A stretch of 25,149 bases of DNA from positions 1 through 25,149 of the forward strand of contig CAAEDK010000249.1 of assembly GCA_900754605.1 (NCBI GenBank), given 5' to 3'. A program made the translations under genes and the position numbers. The notes beneath the pieces are model-generated. The model worked only from the letters and a program-made list of their open reading frames with translations. It was not told the DNA's origin and did not search any database. Positions 1 to 6,875 of this stretch are shown piece by piece; the first letter of the stretch is position 1; each line of letters starts with the position of its first letter. Origin of the DNA: an uncultured Oscillospiraceae bacterium. Its GTDB lineage: Bacteria > Bacillota_A > Clostridia > Oscillospirales > Oscillospiraceae.

Positions 1-1
1 G

Positions 2-1198
2 AACTGGGACAAGACCTACATCAGCAAAGTGAGCCTGGGCTTTGAATTTCTCTCCCGGTGGTATCGGCGAGAGGACAGCGTCCTGGTGGCGCGGCCCTCG
101 GATCAGGCGGTCAAAAGATTTGAGAACAGCCTGGAATCCTTTATCCTGGGCCACAAGGGATCCCAGCAGGCTCTGATCGAACGGCTCAACCGGAAGCTGA
201 ACGGCTGGGGCAGCTACCACCGGGTCACCGACGCCTATGACGCCTTCCGCCGGATCGACAGCAGTGTACAGGCGCTTCTAATTAAGAAGATGCGCCAGCT
301 CCACCCCAAGCGGAAGTGGAAGACCATCCAGGATACGTACTGGTATGAGCAGGACGGGCGCCATATCTTCGCCCTGCGGTACAACAAAACTGTGCGGGTG
401 GCCCGCCTTGCCGAACTGGAGATCACGGAGCACAGGCCCATCCGTCTCTCTTTCCATCCCTATCTGGACCAGGACTACTATGTCTGGCTCCAGCGCCGGC
501 GGGACGATCAGAAGGTCAGCGGCGCCAAACGGCGGGGGATCTGGCGCAGACAGGCCGGGCGCTGCCATTACTGCGGACGGCCTATGCTGCCGGACCAGGA
601 GATCCAACTGGTGGAGCTTGTTCTGGGCCGGGGGCGTACCGTCTCCAATCTGGCCTACATCCACCGGAGCTGCACCTATGATGTGGTCATCAAGGGCAAG
701 GAGGGGGGCGCCGCCGGTCTGGATGTGTTCGCTCTGCTGGATGGAGTCACGGAGCCTGTTCGTGGGCTGGAGGACCCCTACTGGGCCCTGCGGGAGTTCT
801 TCCGGCTGTGCAGGCAGCCGTCTGTGACACTGACTTTCCAAGAAATTGAGCGGATCATCGGCTTTGAACTGGACTGGGAGGCCCGTTACTTCCAGGCGTT
901 CTGGTTTGACGAGGCCCCGGCCTATGTGGGCAGCCAGTGGGAGAAAGAGTTCCCATTTCACGCCGTAGAGCCCTCCCGGCAGGCTGCGGAGTACGTGATC
1001 GCCGACGCCTGGCGCAGCCAGGGCTACCGCATCCAGCGGCTGGACCTGACCCACGGGAAGGTGGTGTTCCACCGAGAGGTCTACGGGACTGTGGGCCTGA
1101 CCATCCCGCCGGTGCTCCTGCAAGGCCGCATCTCAGAAAATGCAGCCCATGAGGCCACGACTTTTTTCGCTTATCTGATTAAAAAGTATGGATTATAG
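2..1198 (+). CDS. Reverse transcriptase/maturase C-terminal part with degenerate HNH and a DUF7662-like tail (5' partial)
   Basis: The frame is open to the left edge, so the gene begins outside the window; a GTG at 29 is an internal codon. What remains starts at the last part of the RT fold (KVSLGFEFLSRWY, the usual 'KVS-GF-FL' motif), followed by a group II intron maturase (GIIM/X) domain with the signature LNGWGSYHRVTDAYDAFRRID. Next is an HNH-type zinc module: the first Cys pair (CHYCG) and a later IHRSC are present, but the His-His pair normally between them is replaced, so nuclease activity is doubtful. The last ~150 residues contain VTLTFQEIERIIG, then AFWFDE, AWRSQGYRI and KVVFHRE, matching the small DUF7662 domain. 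This fusion is unusual. No group II intron domain V was seen in the 110 bases after the stop, so it may be a free-standing RT or a truncated intron. Confidence 0.88.
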   Translation, partial: NWDKTYISKVSLGFEFLSRWYRREDSVLVARPSDQAVKRFENSLESFILGHKGSQQALIERLNRKLNGWGSYHRVTDAYDAFRRIDSSVQALLIKKMRQLHPKRKWKTIQDTYWYEQDGRHIFALRYNKTVRVARLAELEITEHRPIRLSFHPYLDQDYYVWLQRRRDDQKVSGAKRRGIWRRQAGRCHYCGRPMLPDQEIQLVELVLGRGRTVSNLAYIHRSCTYDVVIKGKEGGAAGLDVFALLDGVTEPVRGLEDPYWALREFFRLCRQPSVTLTFQEIERIIGFELDWEARYFQAFWFDEAPAYVGSQWEKEFPFHAVEPSRQAAEYVIADAWRSQGYRIQRLDLTHGKVVFHREVYGTVGLTIPPVLLQGRISENAAHEATTFFAYLIKKYGL

Positions 1199-1248
1199 AA
1201 TAGATTCTCTTGGCGTAGGCGTATGCGCTAAAATGCGGAATATGTATA

Positions 1249-1277
1249 TTGACAATGTAAATAAAAAGATATACAAT
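1249..1277 (+). promoter_or_regulatory. Sigma-70 promoter of the toxin-antitoxin operon
   Basis: TTGACA at 1249-1254 and TACAAT at 1272-1277 are separated by 17 bases, close to consensus. The antitoxin ATG follows about 30 bases downstream after an AAAAGGAG ribosome binding site. DinJ-type antitoxins normally repress their own promoter; I did not identify a clear operator palindrome. Confidence 0.8.
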
Positions 1278-1309
1278 GAATATAATAGAGCAGAAAAGGA
1301 GTTGTTATT

Positions 1310-1591
1310 ATGGCTAACACAAATATCAATATCCGTATGGACACGGATTTGAAAAAGCAGTTTGAAGCGTTCTGTGCAGACATGGGAATGACTATGACAA
1401 CGGCCTTTAACATTTTTGCAAGGAAGGCTGTCCGGGAGTATAGAATACCCTTTGAAATCAGCGGTGATGTGCCGAACGCTGAAACTGTCGAAGCAATCCA
1501 AGAGGTAAAGAGAATGAAAGCCAATCCGAGCCTCGGCAAGACCTATTCCGATGTCGATCAGATGATAGAGGAGCTGCTTGCCGATGTATAA
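1310..1591 (+). CDS. RelB/DinJ-family antitoxin
   Basis: This 93-residue protein has the ribbon-helix-helix N-terminus of the DinJ/RelB family (ININIRMD-like beta strand, then LKKQFEAFCADMGMTMTTAFNIF) that dimerises and binds the operon promoter. The C-terminal part (about residues 55-93) is acidic and flexible and would wrap the toxin. The ATG start has a good AAAAGGAG site. The end overlaps the start of the downstream toxin by 8 bases, the standard coupled arrangement. Family and pairing are clear; the name DinJ is by similarity of motifs only. Confidence 0.9.
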   Translation: MANTNINIRMDTDLKKQFEAFCADMGMTMTTAFNIFARKAVREYRIPFEISGDVPNAETVEAIQEVKRMKANPSLGKTYSDVDQMIEELLADV

Positions 1592-1856
1592 CATAAGACC
1601 GACCACAAAATTTCAGCGGGATTTGAAGCGCGTAAAAAGGCGTGGCTTTGATATTTCGCTGTTGACTGACATTATTAAAAAGCTAGCGGCGGGAGAGCCA
1701 CTGCCAGAGAAGAATAGGGATCACCAGATGTCCGGGGATTATGCAGGGTGTCGTGAGTGCCACATTACCCCGGATTGGCTCCTCATTTATGAAGTGGACG
1801 GGAACGAGCTGATTTTATATCTCACCCGGACGGGATCGCATAGCGACTTATTTTAG
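1584..1856 (+). CDS. YafQ/RelE-family mRNA interferase toxin
   Basis: I place the start at the ATG at 1584 (MYNIRPTTKFQRDLKR), giving 90 residues; a TTG two codons earlier is possible but the ATG has an AGGAG at a suitable distance. The protein has the RelE-fold signatures of the YafQ branch: KFQRDLKRVKRRGFD, then LPEKNRDHQMSGDYAGCRECHI, PDWLLIYEVDGNELILYL and a terminal RTGSHSDLF. In this family the C-terminal His and Asp/Glu residues act in ribosome-dependent mRNA cleavage, and the final His-Ser-Asp-Leu-Phe is conserved here. It overlaps its antitoxin and should be neutralised by it. The pair probably stabilises the element. Confidence 0.9.
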   Translation: MYNIRPTTKFQRDLKRVKRRGFDISLLTDIIKKLAAGEPLPEKNRDHQMSGDYAGCRECHITPDWLLIYEVDGNELILYLTRTGSHSDLF

Positions 1857-1874
1857 GGGGAGGAGGAAAGGTTT

Positions 1875-1985
1875 ATGAGCTGGGATAAAGAGAGGATTGC
1901 GCAGATACAGCTTCCCGATCCGGCAGACAGAGAGCCGCACCCCCGTCTGCTCCTGGAGGGGGATGGCGTACACGCCGGGATTTGA
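1875..1985 (+). CDS. 36-residue small ORF, probable stub of a truncated gene
   Basis: An ATG with a strong AGGAGGAAAGGTTT leader opens a 36-codon frame (MSWDKERIAQIQLPDPADRE to GVHAGI, then TGA). The ribosome site is one of the best in the window, yet the protein stops at what looks like the beginning of a domain (LLLEGDGVHAG resembles the start of a small beta-rich domain). I infer that it is the surviving 5' end of a gene cut by insertion or rearrangement, though a genuine micro-protein cannot be excluded. It lies directly behind the toxin gene and could be on the same transcript. Confidence 0.4.
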   Translation: MSWDKERIAQIQLPDPADREPHPRLLLEGDGVHAGI

Positions 1986-2434
1986 GGATGTATGTCCTAT
2001 TGGCCTGTTTGTGCAGGTATGAAATGGCCTAGTATTCTTCTGGACGGATTCAGGGCTTGCGAGGACCAGAACTAAACGGGAAACGGCCTCCCTTGAAAGG
2101 GGGCCGTTTCTCTTGCATTTTGAATTTCTACATTGATATAAAAGGCCCTGTCCCCTTGCTGGTAATCTACATCTTCATGGCTTCCATGATGCTCAGTGAA
2201 TGGAATATTTCTTTGATATGCTATGGAGGAGGAAACTACGATAACAGAAACCGCAGGAACATCGTGTCCTGATACCAGGCAAGAATGTTCTGTCCGAACA
2301 TGATTCGGTATATTCTCCGCACACAACAAAATAAACTGATACCGGTGAAGCTCTGGAGGAATCATGCGAGTCTCTAGGCTTCAGTTTAAGAATTGTGTAT
2401 TTGCACATATATTATTAAAAGACTCTTAAAAATA
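1986..2434. other. Intergenic stretch with remnants, no convincing gene
   Basis: This is about 450 bases between the stub ORF and the peptidase promoter. It contains a strong stem-loop (annotated separately) and a 26-codon plus-strand frame from the ATG at 2223 beginning MEEETTITETAGTSCP, whose ATG has no separate good ribosome site. The minus-strand frame across 2072-2365 has no domain signature and reads through the stem-loop. It is best read as decayed sequence between two insertions. Confidence 0.4.
2081..2109 (+). terminator. Stem-loop, probable terminator after the toxin-antitoxin unit
   Basis: Arms AAACGGCC (2081-2088) and GGCCGTTT (2102-2109) are perfect complements. Inside, CCCT and AGGG extend the stem around a TGAA loop, with T2089 bulged. 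The downstream stretch is pyrimidine-rich (CTCTTGCATTTT) rather than a pure T run, so termination may be partial. Confidence 0.6.
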
Positions 2435-2463
2435 TTGACATTTTATGCAACTCCGTATATCAT
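2435..2463 (+). promoter_or_regulatory. Sigma-70 promoter of the secreted peptidase unit
   Basis: TTGACA at 2435-2440, a 17-base spacer, then TATCAT at 2458-2463. The ATG at 2514 follows with AGGAGGAATTTTG, giving a 5' leader of about 45 bases. The promoter overlaps the in-frame ATG at 2445, which argues that the longer N-terminus is not translated. Confidence 0.75.
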
Positions 2464-2513
2464 ATTACTGTAATAACTTTACAGTCCGTCTTATTATACG
2501 AGGAGGAATTTTG

Positions 2514-3683
2514 ATGAAAAAGTTATTTACACTGCTGCTTTCGTTGGCGATGCTCGTGTCACTTGCTGTTCCTGCTTTTGCTACAGAACTAGAGGGGGCT
2601 TATACTCAAGAGGAAATCAATGCTATCAACGAGGTCAATATTGCAAAGTATGCTAAAAGTTTTGTTGATGCGGTCAGTGATGATCCAGACCTTGAATCAG
2701 GGGATGTTCTCACTATCTATAGTGAGAATGACAAAATCTCCGGATATTGTATAGACATTGTTAAAAACAGTTTGCCAAATGGCTATGTGGTTGTTAAGTT
2801 TTCGAATAATGAACCTGTTGTATCGGAATTTTCGCTGGGAGCTGGCGTTCAAAATCCGTATGAGGTGATCATGGAGAGGGATAATATTGGAACGGAAGAT
2901 GCGATTTTTTATAGTATTGGTTCCAATGATTATCAAGTTCTTGATTTGAAGCATGAAGTAATGGCTTCCAGTGATACTACAGAGCTTGTCTCCGAAAAAG
3001 AATTTATGACATATAAAGAGGATGCGAAGGAGATAAAACAGGCTGAATTACAAACGATTACTGATTCAGATGACGGACTTAATTATTCGGATTTAGATGG
3101 ATGGTCAGTTGTATCGGACAACTACGAAGGAACCGTGAAAAATGGTATGGAGCATACAATTACTGGGGCAGACGATATAGACTTGTGGTACTGTGGGGAT
3201 CATGTAGAAAATAATAATAGGACGTATGCATGCTCGGTCGTTGCACTCTGCAATTTGGCAAAATACTATCGTGAAAATGGTTATGATAAGATAAGCAGGT
3301 CGTTTACTACGTTGTACGATACTATGTGGGATTATGCTGGGACGAATGACGAAGGAACTACGAGTAATGGTAGAGAGGCTCCAGCAGCTCAGCGATATTT
3401 GAATGAGCTAGGGTATAAATGTACTTATAGCAGCTATTTATTTGATAATTATGGAGACTTTACAAAGGATTTAGATAAAAACAAGCCTTGCATTTTTTCC
3501 TATGGAGCTAAATTTGGTAATAAAAAGGGTGGACATGCTGTTTTTGCTGTAGGTTACGTGGAAACGACTGAATACCAGTATCTGCAAATTGCTGATGGAT
3601 GGAATGACTATCTAAGATATATTAACTTTAACGGGTATGACTATACTAGAACGGATGGTTGGTCATTTAGTGTTTCAAAATGA
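2514..3683 (+). CDS. Secreted papain-like cysteine peptidase (C39-like)
   Basis: The start at 2514 is set by AGGAGG and by the signal peptide it opens: MKKLFTLLLSLAMLVSLA followed by VPAFA, with a likely cut after Ala23. The 389-residue product has an N-terminal pro-region (about 25-215) with the phrase NGYVVVKFS seen in secreted clostridial C39/C10-type proteins. The catalytic domain (about 220-389) has Cys240 in YACSVVALCNLAKYY, His341 in GGHAVFAVGY and an Asp/Asn in IADGWN near 361-364, which together form a plausible papain-type triad. It probably acts on extracellular peptides or protein substrates. The coding sequence is clearly more AT-rich than the genes on both sides, which suggests separate acquisition. 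The stop overlaps the next gene. Confidence 0.82.
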   Translation: MKKLFTLLLSLAMLVSLAVPAFATELEGAYTQEEINAINEVNIAKYAKSFVDAVSDDPDLESGDVLTIYSENDKISGYCIDIVKNSLPNGYVVVKFSNNEPVVSEFSLGAGVQNPYEVIMERDNIGTEDAIFYSIGSNDYQVLDLKHEVMASSDTTELVSEKEFMTYKEDAKEIKQAELQTITDSDDGLNYSDLDGWSVVSDNYEGTVKNGMEHTITGADDIDLWYCGDHVENNNRTYACSVVALCNLAKYYRENGYDKISRSFTTLYDTMWDYAGTNDEGTTSNGREAPAAQRYLNELGYKCTYSSYLFDNYGDFTKDLDKNKPCIFSYGAKFGNKKGGHAVFAVGYVETTEYQYLQIADGWNDYLRYINFNGYDYTRTDGWSFSVSK

Positions 3684-4174
3684 TGATTACAGTAAAGAAG
3701 CTTTTCCTGTGTGGTGGAGTTTTTCTTATTGTAGTTATAATTCTTATGATGATAATGACCAAAGGCCAACCGTCAGGATGGTTGAGACTAAATGAAGTTG
3801 AGGCGTACGAAAACATACTGGATAGCAAAATTTCTGAGATTACATTACGGAAAACTGTAGATTCAGCAAACTGGGTTGTTTTCTCGGACGACGATTTGAT
3901 TAAAATATGGATAGGTTGCCTGAAAGACATGGAAGTTAGACGGGCAAAAAACTTCGCCCCATATCGTTATGAAGAGAATGGTGGAGGTGGTTCCGTAGTT
4001 GAAATAGAAACGGAAACAGAAAAATATAGTTTAGTATTCCGTAATATGTCTGGCACTACTCAACTCGAAATTGGTGGTATTCTGTATGATATTCGTGAAC
4101 CAGAAAATATTCCATTTGAAGAGACATACGATATGGCCGTTGAACGGCATGGGGTAAGGACTCCATGGGATTGA
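3680..4174 (+). CDS. Membrane-anchored protein coupled to the peptidase, function unknown
   Basis: The first ATG overlaps the peptidase stop by four bases (ATGA); a second ATG follows immediately. The 164-residue product has one N-terminal membrane segment (about residues 6-26: LFLCGGVFLIVVIILMM) and then an extracytoplasmic domain of about 135 residues. That domain looks beta-rich, with a run of glycines (NGGGGSVVEIETETEKYSLVF) and a NMSGTTQLEIGGILYDI segment. I do not recognise the family. Translational coupling and the shared AT-rich composition suggest that it works with the peptidase, for example as an immunity, inhibitor or anchoring protein; this is inference. Confidence 0.75.
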   Translation: MMITVKKLFLCGGVFLIVVIILMMIMTKGQPSGWLRLNEVEAYENILDSKISEITLRKTVDSANWVVFSDDDLIKIWIGCLKDMEVRRAKNFAPYRYEENGGGGSVVEIETETEKYSLVFRNMSGTTQLEIGGILYDIREPENIPFEETYDMAVERHGVRTPWD

Positions 4175-4283
4175 TTAGTAAGGTACAATATACAGTATAT
4201 TTAGAGGGATTGGAGGGAGAGACGGCTGGGAGCCGAGGAAAATAAAGTGGCCGACAGTTCCGCCAATCTCCCGCGAGAGCGCG

Positions 4284-4391
4284 CAAAAGCACTTTCATAC
4301 TGCCAGCCCCAACGGGGCGGCGGTGTGAAAGTGCTTTTGTTCCTTTCTCCCCGGAGAAAGGAACAAAGAGGGGTTGCCCCCTTGCGGGGGC
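4284..4391. repeat. Three consecutive hairpins, candidate oriT or regulatory structure
   Basis: First hairpin: 14-bp perfect arms at 4284-4297 (CAAAAGCACTTTCA) and 4326-4339, enclosing an inner GCCCC-aac-GGGGC stem (4306-4318). Second: 14-bp perfect arms at 4337-4350 (TTGTTCCTTTCTCC) and 4353-4366, sharing TTG with the first so that the two compete at the edge. Third: GCCCCC/GGGGGC at 4376-4381 and 4386-4391. No gene covers this DNA. Dense inverted repeats beside a mobile-element gene block are typical of transfer origins, but no nic site can be asserted from sequence alone. Confidence 0.5.
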
Positions 4392-4475
4392 TATGGCAAG
4401 ATGGGACCTGATCCATCCAATACCCTATCCCGGAAAACGAACGCGTCCAGAAATTTAAGGCCAAGTTTGCTTTAT

Positions 4476-4513
4476 AAAGGATAACCGCCACCTTATGGCA
4501 GCGGCTATCCTTT
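4476..4513 (-). terminator. 17-bp stem-loop closing the large minus-strand gene block
   Basis: On the minus strand, AAAGGATAGCCGCTGCC pairs with its complement (several G-U pairs) around an ATAA loop, giving about 17 base pairs. It lies 170 bases past the stop of the last minus-strand gene. T-rich sequence follows on the plus strand (TTTCAATCTTTT), so it may work in both directions. Confidence 0.6.
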
Positions 4514-4636
4514 CAATCTTTTACTTATTTCCCTGGTCTATCTTGACAAGGGCAGATCAATCCGTCTCCCGGCTTTTGCAGTAAATGCTGGTGTGCCTCG
4601 GGGTTTCTCTGGGAGACTCCATACAGCATATTATTT

Positions 4637-4682
4637 CTTGAGTACCTGATGAGTCCGGTGGATGCCGGACTTGTACTTCAAG
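4637..4682. other. Nested inverted repeat next to a possible C-terminal coding remnant
   Basis: Outer arms CTTGAGTAC (4637-4645) and GTACTTCAAG (4673-4682) pair with one bulged base. They enclose CTGATGA and an inner perfect GTCCGG/CCGGAC stem (4653-4658, 4665-4670). On the minus strand the same DNA reads as a plausible protein end (NRLKYKSGIHRTHQVLKK, then TAA) in a frame different from the gene ending at 4687, so it may be a gene fragment, a folded element, or both. Confidence 0.35.
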
Positions 4683-4686
4683 CGGT

Positions 4687-4899
4687 TTATGATTTCGGCG
4701 TGTCTGGAATGATTACAAAACTGACTCCTTCGGTGAGCAGGACCGTCCCGCCGCCCTTGGGGTCGTAATCCAGCATTGTTTTACGCCCAATCCACTCCGA
4801 GGGGAAGTCCCCTTTCCGGAATTCGTACAATTCCTGTGTCCACATACCCTTGTAGCACTCAGGTATGCTGTTCCATTCTGACTGTGTGATTTGTTTCAA
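4687..4899 (-). CDS. Small hypothetical protein, last gene of the minus-strand block
   Basis: This 70-residue frame starts at a TTG preceded by AGGGGG seven bases upstream, 11 bases after the vWA gene stop. The product (MKQITQSEWNSIPECYKGMW at the start) is soluble, aromatic-rich and contains GRKTMLDYDPKGGGTVLLTEG, which looks like a compact beta domain. I recognise no family. It is probably cotranscribed with the vWA gene. A different frame just downstream also looks coding, so a frameshift joining the two cannot be excluded. Confidence 0.6.
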   Translation of the reverse strand: MKQITQSEWNSIPECYKGMWTQELYEFRKGDFPSEWIGRKTMLDYDPKGGGTVLLTEGVSFVIIPDTPKS

Positions 4900-4910
4900 G
4901 CTGCGCCCCC

Positions 4911-6506
4911 TTATGCGATCCGGCTGGACACCAGACGCTCTGCGATCTGCTCTCTGGTCAGTTCACTGGTGCGGATGATCTCGTCACAAAAAGCGGCAAG
5001 GCTGAATTCAAACGCGCCGCTATCCTGGTCCAGCAGTACGCCAGTAATGTGAAAGCCGCGCTTTGCCTGTTCCTGAGACAGCCGTTCCCGGAATTTCGAG
5101 GGGAGCTCACATGCGCCGTCTGTGATAAAGACCATATCCGCATTCTCAAATCCACTTTCCTCCATCAAGCGCAGGGCCTCCTGGAGCGGAGTTTCGTAAT
5201 TCGTACCTCCGCTCAGAAACAGCTCTGCGGCGCGCAGGACATCTTCCTGATCGTATTGCCGCGGGATGAAAAGATCCGTCTTAAAATGCCCCTTGCCTGA
5301 AAAGTGGATCATGGCGAAACGGCGTTGGTCCCGCATGGCAATATCTAAGAGAGCCAGCGCCACCGCTTTACACCACGGGGCCGCCTCCTCTGCGGAGTCC
5401 GACTCATCCAGCATACAAATTATATCTCCGCTGCCTTTGCATATGGCCTCCCGGCGCTGGTACTGCTTGAGGCCCTTTTTCTGGAGCTTCCGCAGAAACA
5501 AGGGTGTGGTTTCCGGAAGGGCCAGGAGAACAAATTCTGAAGCCAGCGCACGGCTCAGATCCGCGCCAAGCTCCAGGGTGTACTTCTCTCCGCGACCGTA
5601 AGCATAGCCGTTTTTCCGTTTCCCTTCCATCAGCTCCTTCAGACGCCCTAAATACCTGGCGACCTTCATCAGCGTATCGTTCTGCTGGACGCGATGCACC
5701 AATTCTGTATCGGCGGCTATGCTTTTGGGATCGCTGTTATCCGGCCCCGTGCCCCAGGACATCAATGTGAGCTGTACGTCTATGGCCGTCTGCGCGGCCG
5801 CCTCGGAAGCCTGTTTTACAAGCAGGGTAAGCTCGCCGCTGTGCTTCTGCAGGTTTTCCTGGACTATGCGGCCCACGGCCTCCACCTGATTGCTCTGGCT
5901 TTGTGCGGTGTTCGCCGCCTTGATGAGCTGTGTTTCCAATGCCGGAGTGGCGCCAGACTGCTCCATCTGCTCTATGAGCTTTTGCAGGCGCTCCATACTT
6001 TGGTCCCGTTTTTCTTCCAGATGTTCCAGCGTTTCCAATGCGTTTTTCTGCCCGCCTGCCTGCTCCATCAGGCTGTCCAGATTGTCCGCCACCTGAGAGA
6101 TAAACTCTCCCGCGGCCTCATAAGCCGGGATCTGCCGCCCCTCACAGGCCGCCTTTATGGTGGGATAGGAGTCCCCGTCCATCAGCTCTTTCAGGATAGG
6201 GACATTAAAGCGCCGCGAGGGCGCGGACAGGGATTCCTCTTCACGTTTTCTCACGCGGAGCGAGTAGAAGCTCTGGTAAATGTCCCGGCTGAGCGCGGAG
6301 AAGGTGGAGAGCTTTTCCGTGCAGCTCTGCTCCAGCGCAATCAGCTCGTCATCGCCTTTGTGGAGGCCCTGATAAATCATGTCCTCCAGTTTGGTGGACT
6401 GTAATACCCGGTCTTGGCGGGCTGCTTTGTCCCGCCGCAGGGCGTTTACCGCCGCCACAATGGGAGAGGCCAATACATCGGCCAAACTGCGGAAATATTT
6501 GCGCAT
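4911..6506 (-). CDS. vWA-domain protein, ViaA-like partner of a MoxR ATPase
   Basis: The start at 6506 (MRKYFRSLADVLASP) has AAGGAGG eight bases upstream; an in-frame ATG 21 codons earlier lacks this. The 531-residue protein has a long helical N-terminal half, probably coiled coil around 160-240, then a segment (SRALASEFVLLALPETTPLF...KQYQRREAICKGSGDIICML) that resembles the ViaA lead-in, and a C-terminal von Willebrand A domain. The MIDAS metal site is complete: DESDS (Asp367, Ser369, Ser371), Thr435 in SGGTNYET and Asp463 in FITDG. In known RavA-ViaA and related pairs the vWA protein is the substrate adaptor of a MoxR AAA+ ring; the matching ATPase is in the same block at 10636-12021. The target here is unknown. 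Confidence 0.85.
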   Translation of the reverse strand: MRKYFRSLADVLASPIVAAVNALRRDKAARQDRVLQSTKLEDMIYQGLHKGDDELIALEQSCTEKLSTFSALSRDIYQSFYSLRVRKREEESLSAPSRRFNVPILKELMDGDSYPTIKAACEGRQIPAYEAAGEFISQVADNLDSLMEQAGGQKNALETLEHLEEKRDQSMERLQKLIEQMEQSGATPALETQLIKAANTAQSQSNQVEAVGRIVQENLQKHSGELTLLVKQASEAAAQTAIDVQLTLMSWGTGPDNSDPKSIAADTELVHRVQQNDTLMKVARYLGRLKELMEGKRKNGYAYGRGEKYTLELGADLSRALASEFVLLALPETTPLFLRKLQKKGLKQYQRREAICKGSGDIICMLDESDSAEEAAPWCKAVALALLDIAMRDQRRFAMIHFSGKGHFKTDLFIPRQYDQEDVLRAAELFLSGGTNYETPLQEALRLMEESGFENADMVFITDGACELPSKFRERLSQEQAKRGFHITGVLLDQDSGAFEFSLAAFCDEIIRTSELTREQIAERLVSSRIA

Positions 6507-6635
6507 AGATGCGCCTCCTTCTTGACTGCGTGTAGTGCACATGAGCGCGCACCCGCTGAAATGGTCCATTTATTTGTGACGAAGCACAGCCGTTTGCCGC
6601 CGCCGGTCTTGAAGAGTACCGCCAGGCCGGACGAC

Positions 6636-6851
6636 TCAGCGTTTTTCCTGGCCGGGAGCCAAAATCAGCTCATAGGACTGGGCCTGACCGGGGAAAAGGG
6701 CCTGTTCGTATTCGATATAGCCCCACGCTTCACGGCCAATCTCCCCGCAGAACACCCGGGCGTCAAAATTACGGATCTCCACAACCGGATTTCCCGCAGG
6801 CTTCGGGTAACTGCCTGGCATGATGGGGCGCTGCGTACTGTAATACCGCAT
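6636..6851 (-). CDS. Small conserved element protein, possibly DarA-related antirestriction protein
   Basis: This 71-residue protein begins MRYYSTQRPIMPGSYPKP and continues with NPVVEIRNFDARVFCGEIGREAWGYIEY. This layout (short N-terminal RY-S-RP-PG-YP motif, then NFD, then EIGR-AWGY) matches from memory a family of small proteins of clostridial conjugative elements annotated as related to the DarA defence-against-restriction protein. If correct, it would help protect incoming DNA from host restriction. The ATG at 6851 has AGGAAG upstream. I am confident that the gene is real, less so of the function. Confidence 0.65.
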   Translation of the reverse strand: MRYYSTQRPIMPGSYPKPAGNPVVEIRNFDARVFCGEIGREAWGYIEYEQALFPGQAQSYELILAPGQEKR

Positions 6852-6875
6852 TGTGATCGCACTTCCTTTTCTTAT

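Noticed and set aside
278..1123. Long minus-strand frame of 281 codons
   Set aside because: It is the antisense shadow of the well-supported reverse transcriptase frame, with no domain signature or ribosome site.
1199..1309. Group II intron domains V and VI expected behind a maturase gene
   Set aside because: No domain-V-like 34-nt hairpin with the AGC/bulge pattern was seen; the stretch holds a consensus promoter for the toxin-antitoxin operon.
4201..4491. Minus-strand frame of 96 codons in the boundary region
   Set aside because: It runs through three hairpins; the repetitive stems alone account for the absence of stops, and no ribosome site precedes it.
4637..4682. CTGATGA followed by a stem, suggestive of a hammerhead ribozyme
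   Set aside because: The second conserved core strand (GAAA after stem II) is missing and the outer stem closes directly, so the catalytic core cannot form.
5694..6404. Plus-strand frame of 236 codons across the vWA gene
   Set aside because: Antisense to a complete vWA protein; composition is low-complexity (Leu/His/Gln rich) as typical of a shadow frame.
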